Source: CALGFH01 sp036003705 (GTDB lineage Bacteria > Actinomycetota > CALGFH01). From it: a stretch of DNA of 5,198 nt. The stretch lies in contig DASYSE010000023.1 of NCBI GenBank assembly GCA_036003705.1, forward strand, positions 1 to 5,198. Reading direction: 5' to 3'. The position numbers and the translations under genes were made by a program. Below are positions 1 to 4,977 of the stretch, in pieces. Every line of letters starts with the position of its first letter. The first letter of the stretch is position 1. Below the pieces are notes generated by a model. The model saw nothing but the letters and a program-made list of their open reading frames with translations. It ran no database searches and was not told the DNA's origin.

Positions 1-1
1 G

Positions 2-238
2 CTGTCGATCCGGATCGGCCTCGGCTGGGCCAAGTCGCACTCCTTCACCACCGGCCAGTGCCCGGTGATGAAGTACAACCGCCAGCTGATGATGGCCATC
101 CTCCATGACAAGGTGCAGATCGCCCGCAACGTCAACGCCACCGTGATCCCGCTCGACCAGGCCCCGCAGGGCTACGCCGACTTCGACAAGGGGGCGGCCA
201 AGAAGTACATCCTCGACCCCCACGGCATGGTCGCCTGA
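2..238 (+). CDS. fdhA: Glutathione-independent formaldehyde dehydrogenase (zinc-type), C-terminal part
   Basis: Only the last 78 codons and the TGA stop are inside the window; the gene begins upstream. Seen: the peptide starts LSIRIGLGWAKSHSF, contains TGQCPVMKYNRQLM, and ends with GYADFDKGAAKKYILDPHGMV. This closely follows the C-terminal end of the Pseudomonas putida-type formaldehyde dehydrogenase/dismutase branch of the zinc alcohol dehydrogenases, where SHSF, TGQ, PVMKYNR and the GYxxFDxGxxKK tail are typical. Family knowledge: these cytoplasmic enzymes oxidise formaldehyde to formate with NAD+ without needing glutathione, and some members dismutate aldehydes. The catalytic zinc ligands and the nucleotide-binding fold lie outside the window and cannot be checked. 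The gene converges on nadA, and a strong hairpin follows 16 bases after the stop. A related aldehyde-dismutating paralogue of the same subfamily is possible. Confidence 0.85.
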   Translation: MSIRIGLGWAKSHSFTTGQCPVMKYNRQLMMAILHDKVQIARNVNATVIPLDQAPQGYADFDKGAAKKYILDPHGMVA

Positions 239-254
239 CCGGGACGCACGCAGC

Positions 255-284
255 GGCGGGGCCGGGTCTTCACCCGGTCCCGCC
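255..284 (+). terminator. GC-rich hairpin after the formaldehyde dehydrogenase gene
   Basis: The arms GGCGGGGCCGGGT (255-267) and ACCCGGTCCCGCC (272-284) pair over 13 positions with one G-U wobble and enclose a CTTC tetraloop. The hairpin begins 16 bases past the TGA stop. Only TT follows before GC-rich sequence resumes, so this lacks the classical U-tract, as many actinobacterial terminators do. It is probably the intrinsic terminator of fdhA. Confidence 0.65.
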
Positions 285-382
285 TTGGATCGCGCTCGTA
301 GCCCTGGGGCGGTTGCCGTCTCCGCCGCGGCCAGCGCCGTCGCGGCACTGCTCGCCCAGCGCGTCCCGGCCAGCGAGGCACT

Positions 383-401
383 GGCCGCCGAGTAGGCGGC
401 C
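383..401 (-). terminator. Short hairpin just past the nadA stop
   Basis: GGCCGCC (383-389) and GGCGGCC (395-401) form a perfect 7-bp stem with a 5-nt loop, extendable by one T-G wobble. On the minus strand it begins five bases after the nadA stop codon. There is no U-tract. The position suggests a transcription terminator or an mRNA 3'-end stabiliser for nadA. Short GC hairpins are common in such DNA, so confidence is limited. Confidence 0.35.
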
Positions 402-406
402 GTCGC

Positions 407-1549
407 TCAGGCGGCCGGCAGGGCGAGCATGCGCTCCAGGGCGACCAGGGCGTCGGCCCGGGTGTCCGGGTCGACCCTGACCCGGTTGGGGACCCGGCCG
501 GCCACCAGCTCCTCCAGGGCCCAGGTCAGGTGGGGCAGGTCGATCCGGTTCATGGTCGAGCAGAAGCAGACCGTCCGGTCCAGGAAGGCGATGGTCTTGT
601 CCGGGTGCTCGGTGGCCAGGCGGTGGACCAGGTTCAGCTCGGTGCCGATCGCCCAGCTGCTCCCGGGCGGGGATGCTGCCACCACCTTGATGATCCGCTC
701 GGTCGACCCGACCTCGTCGGCCTTGGCGACCACCTCGCGGCGGCATTCCGGGTGGACAAGGACCTGGACCCCGGGGATGCGTTCGCGCACCCGGTCGACG
801 TGCTCGGGCAGGAAGCGGTGGTGGACCGAGCAGTGGCCCCGCCACAGCACCACCTTGGCCGCCCGGGCCCGTTCCGGGTCGAGGCCGCCCTCGTCGCGGT
901 GGGGGTCCCAGACGACGCAGTCGGTCGCCTCCAGTCCCATGGCCAGGGCCGTGTTGCGGCCCAGGTGCTGGTCGGGCAGGAACAGCACCCGCTCGGCCCG
1001 CTCGAAGGCCCAGGCCATCGCCCTGGCCGCGTTCGAGGAGGTGCAGATGGCGCCGCCCTCACGGCCGGTGAACGCCTTGATCGCGGCCGAGGAGTTCATG
1101 TAGGTCAAGGGCACGATCCCGCCGGGGACCCATTCCTGGAGGATCTCCCACGCCTCGTCGACCTGGGCATCGGTCGCCATGTCGGCCATGGAGCAGCCGG
1201 CGGCCAGGTCGGGCAGGACCACCTGCTGGTGGTCGGCCGTCAGGATGTCGGCCGACTCGGCCATGAAGTGCACGCCGCAGAAGACCACGAACTCGGCCTC
1301 GGGTCGGGCGGCGGCCTGCTGGGCGAGGCGGAAGGAGTCGCCGCGGGCGTCGGCGAACTGGATGACCTCGTCGCGCTGGTAGTGGTGGCCGAGGATGAAC
1401 GCTCGGCCGCCGAGCGTGGCCCGTGCCGCCGTTGCCCGGTCGACCAGCTCGGGGTCGGAGGCCGGGGGCAGGTCACCAGGGCAGGTGGTGCCCTTCTCGG
1501 ACGCCCGCTGCGGTCCGAGCAGATCGAGGAAGACGGTGCTTGAGGCCAT
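407..1549 (-). CDS. nadA: Quinolinate synthase NadA
   Basis: A complete 380-residue quinolinate synthase. It condenses iminoaspartate with dihydroxyacetone phosphate to quinolinate, the committed step of de novo NAD synthesis, in the cytoplasm. Seen (numbered from ATG at 1549): GHHYQ (54-58), GDSFRLA (70-76), CGVHFMAES (91-99), YMNSSAAIKAF (150-160), CTSSNA (169-174), LPDQHLGRN (191-199), GHCSVHH (238-244), HPECRREV (267-274), GTELNLVHRL (302-311) and CFCSTMN (328-334). Cys91, Cys240 and Cys330 match the three conserved ligands of the [4Fe-4S] cluster. Start choice: the frame stays open to a GTG at 1585, but ATG 1549 has GGAG (1559-1556) six bases upstream, and the likely -10 box at 1591-1586 would place the transcript start downstream of the GTG. 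No nadB or nadC is adjacent, so the rest of the pathway must lie elsewhere. An 80-base gap separates it from the isomerase-family gene upstream. Confidence 0.96.
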   Translation of the reverse strand: MASSTVFLDLLGPQRASEKGTTCPGDLPPASDPELVDRATAARATLGGRAFILGHHYQRDEVIQFADARGDSFRLAQQAAARPEAEFVVFCGVHFMAESADILTADHQQVVLPDLAAGCSMADMATDAQVDEAWEILQEWVPGGIVPLTYMNSSAAIKAFTGREGGAICTSSNAARAMAWAFERAERVLFLPDQHLGRNTALAMGLEATDCVVWDPHRDEGGLDPERARAAKVVLWRGHCSVHHRFLPEHVDRVRERIPGVQVLVHPECRREVVAKADEVGSTERIIKVVAASPPGSSWAIGTELNLVHRLATEHPDKTIAFLDRTVCFCSTMNRIDLPHLTWALEELVAGRVPNRVRVDPDTRADALVALERMLALPAA

Positions 1550-1585
1550 CGGTCGCTCCGTCCGTGAGATCGTGAACGCGCGCAC

Positions 1586-1591
1586 ATTTTA
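1586..1591 (-). promoter_or_regulatory. Candidate -10 box of nadA
   Basis: On the minus strand this reads TAAAAT, five of six matches to TATAAT and a fit to TAnnnT, in otherwise GC-rich sequence. Transcription would start near 1579, leaving an untranslated leader of about 30 bases that includes the GGAG ribosome binding site of the ATG at 1549. No good -35 hexamer is visible 16-19 bases upstream, so an activator or a weakly conserved -35 is implied. Confidence 0.45.
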
Positions 1592-1613
1592 GCGGCGTGG
1601 TGCCGCCGCCGCT
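1591..1613. repeat. Inverted repeat abutting the nadA -10 box
   Basis: AGCGGCG (1591-1597) and CGCCGCT (1607-1613) form a perfect 7-bp inverted repeat with a 9-nt spacer in the 80-base gap between the isomerase-family gene and nadA. Read toward nadA it overlaps the region between the -35 position and the -10 box, the usual place for a repressor operator. It could equally be a hairpin terminating transcripts of the upstream gene, although no U-tract follows on the minus strand. Confidence 0.3.
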
Positions 1614-1629
1614 TCCGACAGGTCGTGCC

Positions 1630-2412
1630 TCATCGCACGCTGCTCAGCGTAGCCGCCAGGTCGGCGGCGAGCGAGGGGTCGCCGGTGACTCGCCAGGGGT
1701 CGCCGCCGGTGCGGCCGGCGGCGCGCAGGACGAACGGCAGCGGCTCGGCCTCGACCACCAGGTCGGGATCGGCGCCCGGGTCGGGGCGCTCGCCGGCGGC
1801 GCCGCCGAGCAGCCACTGGCCCGTCCCGAGGCGGAGCAGGATGACGGCGCCCGGGTGGGCTCGGCCCCGCCGCGACAGCCCGCCGGGAACCGTCCGGGCG
1901 GCCAGGTCGGCCAGGAGGGCCAGCGTCGGCTCGTCGGCCTCGAAGCGCTGACCGGCGGCCTGGGCCACATCGTGCCCGTGCAGCCAGGCGTCGTTGAGCC
2001 GCAGCGCGCCGAGGGTTCGCACCGAGATCGGGCCCGACACCCACGGGACCCGTGCCCGCCAACCCTCGCCATCCAGCGCCGCCAGGTGCCAGCGGAACGC
2101 GTCGGCGGCCGCCTCCCAGGCCTCCAGCCGGACCTCGGGCGCCTCACCCTGGTGGGCGGCCACCCCGGCGGCGGTCCATTCGTCGATCGAGCCGGCCTCT
2201 GCAAGCGGCCCGCGGTGATCCCGGCCCTGGGCGGCGGCCAGGGCCGCGCCGTCGCCCTCGGCCAGGTGGGCGACCACGTCCGCGACCGACCAGGCAGGGG
2301 TGGCGGGCACCTCCAGCTCCCAGGCGGCGGGCGGCAGGCCGGTCAGCAGCCGCCCGACCCGGCCGTGGGTCGTCTCCAGGCTCTCGACCAGCGCGGCGGT
2401 GGTCAGCTCGAT
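1630..2412 (-). CDS. Maleylpyruvate isomerase family mycothiol-dependent protein, non-canonical start
   Basis: About 260 residues with the MDMPI/DinB-like architecture: an N-terminal helical metal-binding domain (roughly 1-155), then a C-terminal alpha/beta domain ending WRVTGDPSLAADLAATL. Family knowledge: members use mycothiol, and a divalent metal held by His, Glu and His, for isomerisation or thiol transfer; the actual substrate is unknown. Seen: His49 in WSVADVVAHL and His145 in LNDAWLHGHD sit where the ligands of the Corynebacterium enzyme lie, but Asp141 occupies the usual Glu position. Start problem: the frame has no ATG, GTG or TTG near the expected N-terminus. GGAGGG (2425-2420) is seven bases before an ATC at 2412, which gives the natural start IELTTAALVESLE; a CTG at 2406 overlaps the TGA of the upstream gene. 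ATC is chosen here for its spacing. Longer or shorter starts in the same frame lose the SD or the domain start. A point mutation of an original ATG is also possible. Confidence 0.75.
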   Translation of the reverse strand: MELTTAALVESLETTHGRVGRLLTGLPPAAWELEVPATPAWSVADVVAHLAEGDGAALAAAQGRDHRGPLAEAGSIDEWTAAGVAAHQGEAPEVRLEAWEAAADAFRWHLAALDGEGWRARVPWVSGPISVRTLGALRLNDAWLHGHDVAQAAGQRFEADEPTLALLADLAARTVPGGLSRRGRAHPGAVILLRLGTGQWLLGGAAGERPDPGADPDLVVEAEPLPFVLRAAGRTGGDPWRVTGDPSLAADLAATLSSVR

Positions 2413-2708
2413 CGGTCGTCCCTCCCCATGAACACCGCCCTGACCCCCCAGACCAGGGCGAGGATGGCCAGCAGCACGGCCGAGTTGAACCAGGCGGTCC
2501 GCCCGGTCAGCCAGCCCAGGGTCGCGAACACGGCCGCCGACAGGGCGAAGCCGACCGCGGCGTTGCGGACCCGCGACCGGCTCGGCGGCTTGAAGCTGAA
2601 CGGGTTGAGCAGCCCGGCCCGAGCCCGGCGGCGCCCGGCCGGTGCCGACCTGGCCACCGGCGCCGCCGCTGTGGCCGCTCGTTCCCGCGCCCGCGAGCGG
2701 CGTCCCAT
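2403..2708 (-). CDS. Small two-helix membrane protein of unknown function
   Basis: A 101-residue protein that I cannot assign to a named family. Seen: the first 48 residues are strongly basic and Ala/Pro-rich (GRRSRARERAAT, AGRRRARAGLLNPFSFK), followed by two hydrophobic segments, roughly 50-67 (AAVGFALSAAVFATLGWL) and 74-93 (FNSAVLLAILALVWGVRAVF), joined by the short loop TGRTAW, and a short charged tail. The positive-inside rule puts both termini in the cytoplasm. Start choice: AGAAGGAGG is three bases from an ATG at 2714 but nine from the ATG at 2708, so the latter is preferred; the longer form would add Met-Arg. Its 3' end overlaps the isomerase-family gene, implying co-transcription and perhaps translational coupling. 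It is first in the leftward gene run and divergent from glycerate kinase. Its function is unknown. Confidence 0.75.
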   Translation of the reverse strand: MGRRSRARERAATAAAPVARSAPAGRRRARAGLLNPFSFKPPSRSRVRNAAVGFALSAAVFATLGWLTGRTAWFNSAVLLAILALVWGVRAVFMGRDDRSS

Positions 2709-2755
2709 GCGCATCGGCCTCCTTCTGCGACTCCAAGCGTGGACCGGCCATCCGC

Positions 2756-2761
2756 ATCGTA
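2756..2761 (-). promoter_or_regulatory. Candidate -10 box for the leftward gene run
   Basis: On the minus strand this reads TACGAT, fitting TAnnnT. It would start transcription near 2749, about 40 bases before the ATG at 2708, leaving room for the AGAAGGAGG ribosome binding site. No convincing -35 element is visible. It sits back to back with the glycerate kinase promoter candidate, about 34 bases away. Confidence 0.35.
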
Positions 2762-2794
2762 CTGTCCGGAACCACCGGGCGCTCCGGGAGGCTT

Positions 2795-2800
2795 TAAGCT
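2795..2800 (+). promoter_or_regulatory. Candidate -10 box of a leaderless glycerate kinase transcript
   Basis: TAAGCT fits the actinobacterial -10 pattern TAnnnT and ends only six bases before the ATG at 2807, which would put the transcript 5' end at or next to the start codon. The only SD-like sequence, GGGAGG (2786-2791), lies 15 bases from the ATG and upstream of this box, so it would not be transcribed from here. Two copies of GCTCCGG (2781-2787 and 2798-2804) flank the box. Confidence 0.45.
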
Positions 2801-2806
2801 CCGGCC

Positions 2807-3931
2807 ATGCGCGTCGTCGTGGCCCCCGGCAAGTTCGAGGGCAGCCTGAGCGCCGGCCAGGCGGCCGCCGCGATCGAGGCCGGCCTGCACCGGGCCCGGC
2901 CGGACGCCGAGGTCGTCCGGCTGCCGCTCGGGGACGGCGGCGCCGGAACCCTCGACGCCCTGGTCGCGGCCGGGTTCGAGCGGGTGCCGGTGCTGGCCAC
3001 CGGGCCGGCCGGCGAGCCGGTCGAGGCGGCCATCGCCACCGATGGCGAGCGGGTGTTCGTTGAGATGGCCGAGGCGTCTGGGCTCGAGCGCCTGCCAGCG
3101 GGCAGGCGGGCGCCGCTGGAGGCCAGCACCTACGGCACCGGCGAGCTGCTCAGGGCCGCGCTCGACCGCGGCGCCCGCGAGCTGGTCCTCGGCATCGGCG
3201 GCAGCGCCACCACCGACGGCGGCGCCGGGATGGGCGCGGCCCTCGGCGCCCGCCTGCTGGACCGGGCCGGCGCCGAGCTGCCACCCGGCGGCGCCGCCCT
3301 GCTCCGGCTGGCCAGGATCGACCTCTCCGGCCTTGACCCGCGCCTGCGCCAGGTCCACGTGACGGTGGCCTGCGACGTCGACAACCCGCTGGTCGGGCCC
3401 GAGGGCGCCGCCCATGTGTACGGCCCGCAGAAGGGCGCACGCCCGGACGACGTGGTGCTGCTGGACTCGGCGCTGCGCCGCTACGCCCGGGTGCTGGAGA
3501 ACGACCTCGGCCTCGACCTGGCCGCCATCCCGGGCGCGGGTGCGGCCGGCGGGCTCGGGGCCGGGGCGATCGCGTTCCTCGGCGCCGACCTGCGCCCCGG
3601 CATCGAGCTGGTGCTCGAGCTGGTCGGGTTCGACCAGGCGGTCGCCGGGGCCGACCTGGTGGTCACCGGCGAGGGCAGGCTGGACGCCCAGAGCCTGCGC
3701 GGCAAGGCCCCCGTCGGGGTGGCCCGGGCGGCCGCCGCCCACGGCGTGCCGGTCGTCGCCCTGGCCGGGGTGGTCGAGGTGGCCGGCCGGGAGCTGCGCG
3801 CGGCCGGGTTCGAGGAGGCCCACGCCCTGCTCGACCTGGAGCCGGACCCCGAGCGCTCCATCGCCCAGGCCGCCCCGCTGCTGGAGCGGCTGGCCGAGCG
3901 GGTCGGCCGGGCCTGGGCGTCCCTACCCTAG
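2807..3931 (+). CDS. glxK: Glycerate 2-kinase (GlxK/GarK family)
   Basis: A full-length 374-residue glycerate kinase of the bacterial GlxK/GarK type. It phosphorylates D-glycerate with ATP to 2-phosphoglycerate, feeding glyoxylate- or sugar-acid-derived carbon into lower glycolysis. Seen in order: APGKFEGSLSA (6-16), LPLGDGGAGTLDAL (39-52), GIGGSATTDGGAGMG (129-143), CDVDNPLVGPEGAA (189-202) with YGPQKGA (205-211), GAGAAGGLGAGAIAFLGA (243-260) and TGEGRLDAQSLRGKAPVGVA (287-306). These are the signature blocks of the family, and length is typical. The ATG at 2807 is the family start; upstream there is no SD at working distance but a TAnnnT box six bases away, suggesting leaderless translation. 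The deacylase gene follows after 37 bases. The symbol is by family; glxK and garK cannot be told apart from sequence alone. No tartronate-semialdehyde reductase or glyoxylate gene is visible nearby. Confidence 0.95.
   Translation: MRVVVAPGKFEGSLSAGQAAAAIEAGLHRARPDAEVVRLPLGDGGAGTLDALVAAGFERVPVLATGPAGEPVEAAIATDGERVFVEMAEASGLERLPAGRRAPLEASTYGTGELLRAALDRGARELVLGIGGSATTDGGAGMGAALGARLLDRAGAELPPGGAALLRLARIDLSGLDPRLRQVHVTVACDVDNPLVGPEGAAHVYGPQKGARPDDVVLLDSALRRYARVLENDLGLDLAAIPGAGAAGGLGAGAIAFLGADLRPGIELVLELVGFDQAVAGADLVVTGEGRLDAQSLRGKAPVGVARAAAAHGVPVVALAGVVEVAGRELRAAGFEEAHALLDLEPDPERSIAQAAPLLERLAERVGRAWASLP
3924..3929 (+). promoter_or_regulatory. Possible -10 box overlapping the glycerate kinase stop
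   Basis: TACCCT fits TAnnnT and ends seven bases before an ATG at 3937 that opens an 11-codon ORF. The spacing is like that of the glycerate kinase box and would give a short leader, or none, for that ATG. The pattern is loose and will occur by chance, so this is a weak call. Confidence 0.2.
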
Positions 3932-3936
3932 AACCC

Positions 3937-3972
3937 ATGACCAGACAACCAGAGAGGCTGGTGCGACCGTGA
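3937..3972 (+). CDS. Possible 11-codon leader ORF before the deacylase
   Basis: ATG at 3937 opens an 11-codon frame, MTRQPERLVRP, whose TGA stop (3970-3972) overlaps the GTG start of the deacylase in a GTGA arrangement. All three arginines use AGA, AGG or CGA, whereas the deacylase uses almost only CGC and CGG. The SD-like AGAGAGG of the deacylase lies inside it. It has no SD of its own, so it would have to be read leaderless. It may be chance; if translated, the likely role is coupling or leader-peptide control of the deacylase. Confidence 0.25.
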   Translation: MTRQPERLVRP

Positions 3973-4472
3973 CCGACGACCTGCCGAGGGCGGCCGGGGC
4001 GGTGGTGGCCGCCGGCCGCTCCCTCGACCTGGAGCTGGACGTGCGCGAGTTTCCCGAGGGCACCCGCACCGCCGCCGACGCCGCCAGGGCGATCGGGTGC
4101 CACGTCGACCAGATCGTCAAGTCGCTGGTGTTCGTCGCCGACACCGACCCGGTGCTGGTGCTGACCAGCGGCGGCAACCGGGTCGACGTGGTCAAGGTCG
4201 GCAGGCGGCGGGGCGCGACCACCGTCCGCAAGGCTGACGCGGCGGAGGTGCGGGCGGCCACCGGCTACGCCATCGGCGGCACCCCGCCGTTCGGCCTCGC
4301 CCGCGACCTGCCGGTGCTGATCGACCGCCACCTGACCACCTTCCAGATGCTGTGGGCCGCGGCCGGCACCCCCCGCCATGTGTTCCCGATCGCCCCCGCC
4401 GACCTCGTCCGGGCCACCGGCGGCCAGGTCGCCGACATCACACTTGCGGAGGACGGCCCACCGGCGGGGTAA
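3969..4472 (+). CDS. YbaK/ProX-type aminoacyl-tRNA deacylase
   Basis: A 167-residue single-domain YbaK/EbsC-family protein. Relatives hydrolyse mischarged tRNA in trans, for example Cys-tRNA(Pro) by YbaK or Ala-tRNA(Pro) by ProX, acting as free-standing relatives of the prolyl-tRNA synthetase editing domain; the substrate of this one cannot be read from sequence. Seen: EFPEGTRTAADAARAIG (27-43), IVKSLVF (49-55) with Lys51 at the conserved functional lysine, GGNRVDVVKV (68-77), TGYAIGGTPPFG (98-109) as the GYxxGGxxPxG loop, and MLWAAAGTPRHVFPI (127-141). Length is usual for the family. Start choice: GTG at 3969, the first residue of the natural domain start; the frame upstream has no ATG. AGAGAGG (3951-3957) lies eleven bases before it, somewhat long, and the start overlaps the stop of a mini-ORF. 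It is probably co-transcribed with glycerate kinase. Confidence 0.9.
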   Translation: MTDDLPRAAGAVVAAGRSLDLELDVREFPEGTRTAADAARAIGCHVDQIVKSLVFVADTDPVLVLTSGGNRVDVVKVGRRRGATTVRKADAAEVRAATGYAIGGTPPFGLARDLPVLIDRHLTTFQMLWAAAGTPRHVFPIAPADLVRATGGQVADITLAEDGPPAG

Positions 4473-4479
4473 CGGCCGC

Positions 4480-4485
4480 TATGAT
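4480..4485 (+). promoter_or_regulatory. Candidate -10 box of erpA
   Basis: TATGAT matches TATAAT at five of six positions and lies in the 45-base gap between the deacylase and erpA. Transcription would begin near 4492, giving a leader of about 26 bases that carries the AAAGGAG ribosome binding site. No -35 hexamer is evident at 16-19 bases. It suggests erpA can be expressed apart from the upstream genes. Confidence 0.5.
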
Positions 4486-4517
4486 GGCCTGGCGTGACCA
4501 ATGCGAAAGGAGCACGG

Positions 4518-4865
4518 ATGTCCGAGATGACCCAGGTTGGATCGGTGATCGCGCTCAGCGAGGCTGCGGCGACCAAGGTCCGCGACCTGCTGGCCCGCGA
4601 GGGCCGTGACGACCTCGCCCTGCGTGTCGCGGTCGAGCCGGGCGGGTGTTCCGGGCTTCGCTACGCACTGTTCTTCGACGATCGCGCCCTCGACGGCGAC
4701 GTTCGCGGCGAGGTCGGCGGCGTGGCGGTCGTCACCGACAAGATGAGCGCCCCCTACCTCTCCGGCGCGTCCATCGACTACCTGGACACCCTGGAGAAGT
4801 CCGGCTTCACGATCGACAACCCCAACGCCGGCGGCTCCTGCGCCTGCGGCGAGTCGTTCCACTAA
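4518..4865 (+). CDS. erpA: A-type iron-sulfur cluster carrier/insertion protein (ErpA/IscA/HesB family)
   Basis: A 115-residue A-type carrier that binds Fe-S clusters and passes them to apo-enzymes in the cytoplasm. Seen: IALSEAAATKVRDLL (10-25), EPGGCSGLRYALFFDD (40-55), YLSGASIDYLD (80-90), GFTIDNPNAGGSCACGESF (96-114). The three conserved cysteines are present: Cys44, Cys108 and Cys110, in the family's C...CxC arrangement. Length and the CxCGxSF C-terminus are typical. Start choice: ATG 4518 has AAAGGAG (4506-4512) five bases upstream and gives the usual family N-terminus. An in-frame GTG at 4494 would add eight residues and lies about nine bases after the candidate -10 box, so a minor leaderless form is conceivable. 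NadA in the same neighbourhood is a plausible client because it needs a [4Fe-4S] cluster. The ErpA versus IscA name is by family. Confidence 0.93.
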   Translation: MSEMTQVGSVIALSEAAATKVRDLLAREGRDDLALRVAVEPGGCSGLRYALFFDDRALDGDVRGEVGGVAVVTDKMSAPYLSGASIDYLDTLEKSGFTIDNPNAGGSCACGESFH

Positions 4866-4884
4866 CCCGGCTCCGCCGTCGAGT

Positions 4885-4903
4885 TCGCCCCGGACGAGGG
4901 CGA
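4885..4903 (+). terminator. Weak hairpin after erpA
   Basis: TCGCCC (4885-4890) pairs with GGGCGA (4898-4903) around a 7-nt loop, 20 bases after the erpA stop. There is no U-tract. It is the nearest candidate terminator for erpA, but short GC stems are frequent here. Confidence 0.25.
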
Positions 4904-4977
4904 CGCACCGGTCGCAGCGAAGCAGGTCGCTGTCGATCCAGCGGGCGTCGTCGCTGATGCCCGGAGGGTAGCGCGAC

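Noticed and set aside
285..395. Small plus-strand frame from TTG at 285 to TAG at 393
   Set aside because: An Ala-rich 36-codon stretch with no ribosome binding site, starting right after the terminator hairpin; no recognisable protein.
270..845. Long minus-strand frame antisense or overlapping the nadA end
   Set aside because: It is Gly/Pro/Arg-rich, shares bases with nadA in another frame, and has no family motif; a GC-rich shadow.
530..1543. Long plus-strand frame opposite nadA (337 codons)
   Set aside because: Antisense shadow of a well-supported NadA with composition typical of such shadows.
1583..1585. GTG 1585 as the nadA start
   Set aside because: It directly follows the candidate -10 box, has no SD, and adds 12 residues not typical of the family; ATG 1549 has GGAG at six bases.
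1597..3063. Long plus-strand frame (488 codons) opposite the leftward genes
   Set aside because: It overlaps three supported genes in shadow frames and its peptide is Gly/Arg/Pro-rich without domains.
2507..3823. Long minus-strand frame opposite glycerate kinase (438 codons)
   Set aside because: Antisense to a complete, motif-rich glycerate kinase; low-complexity composition.
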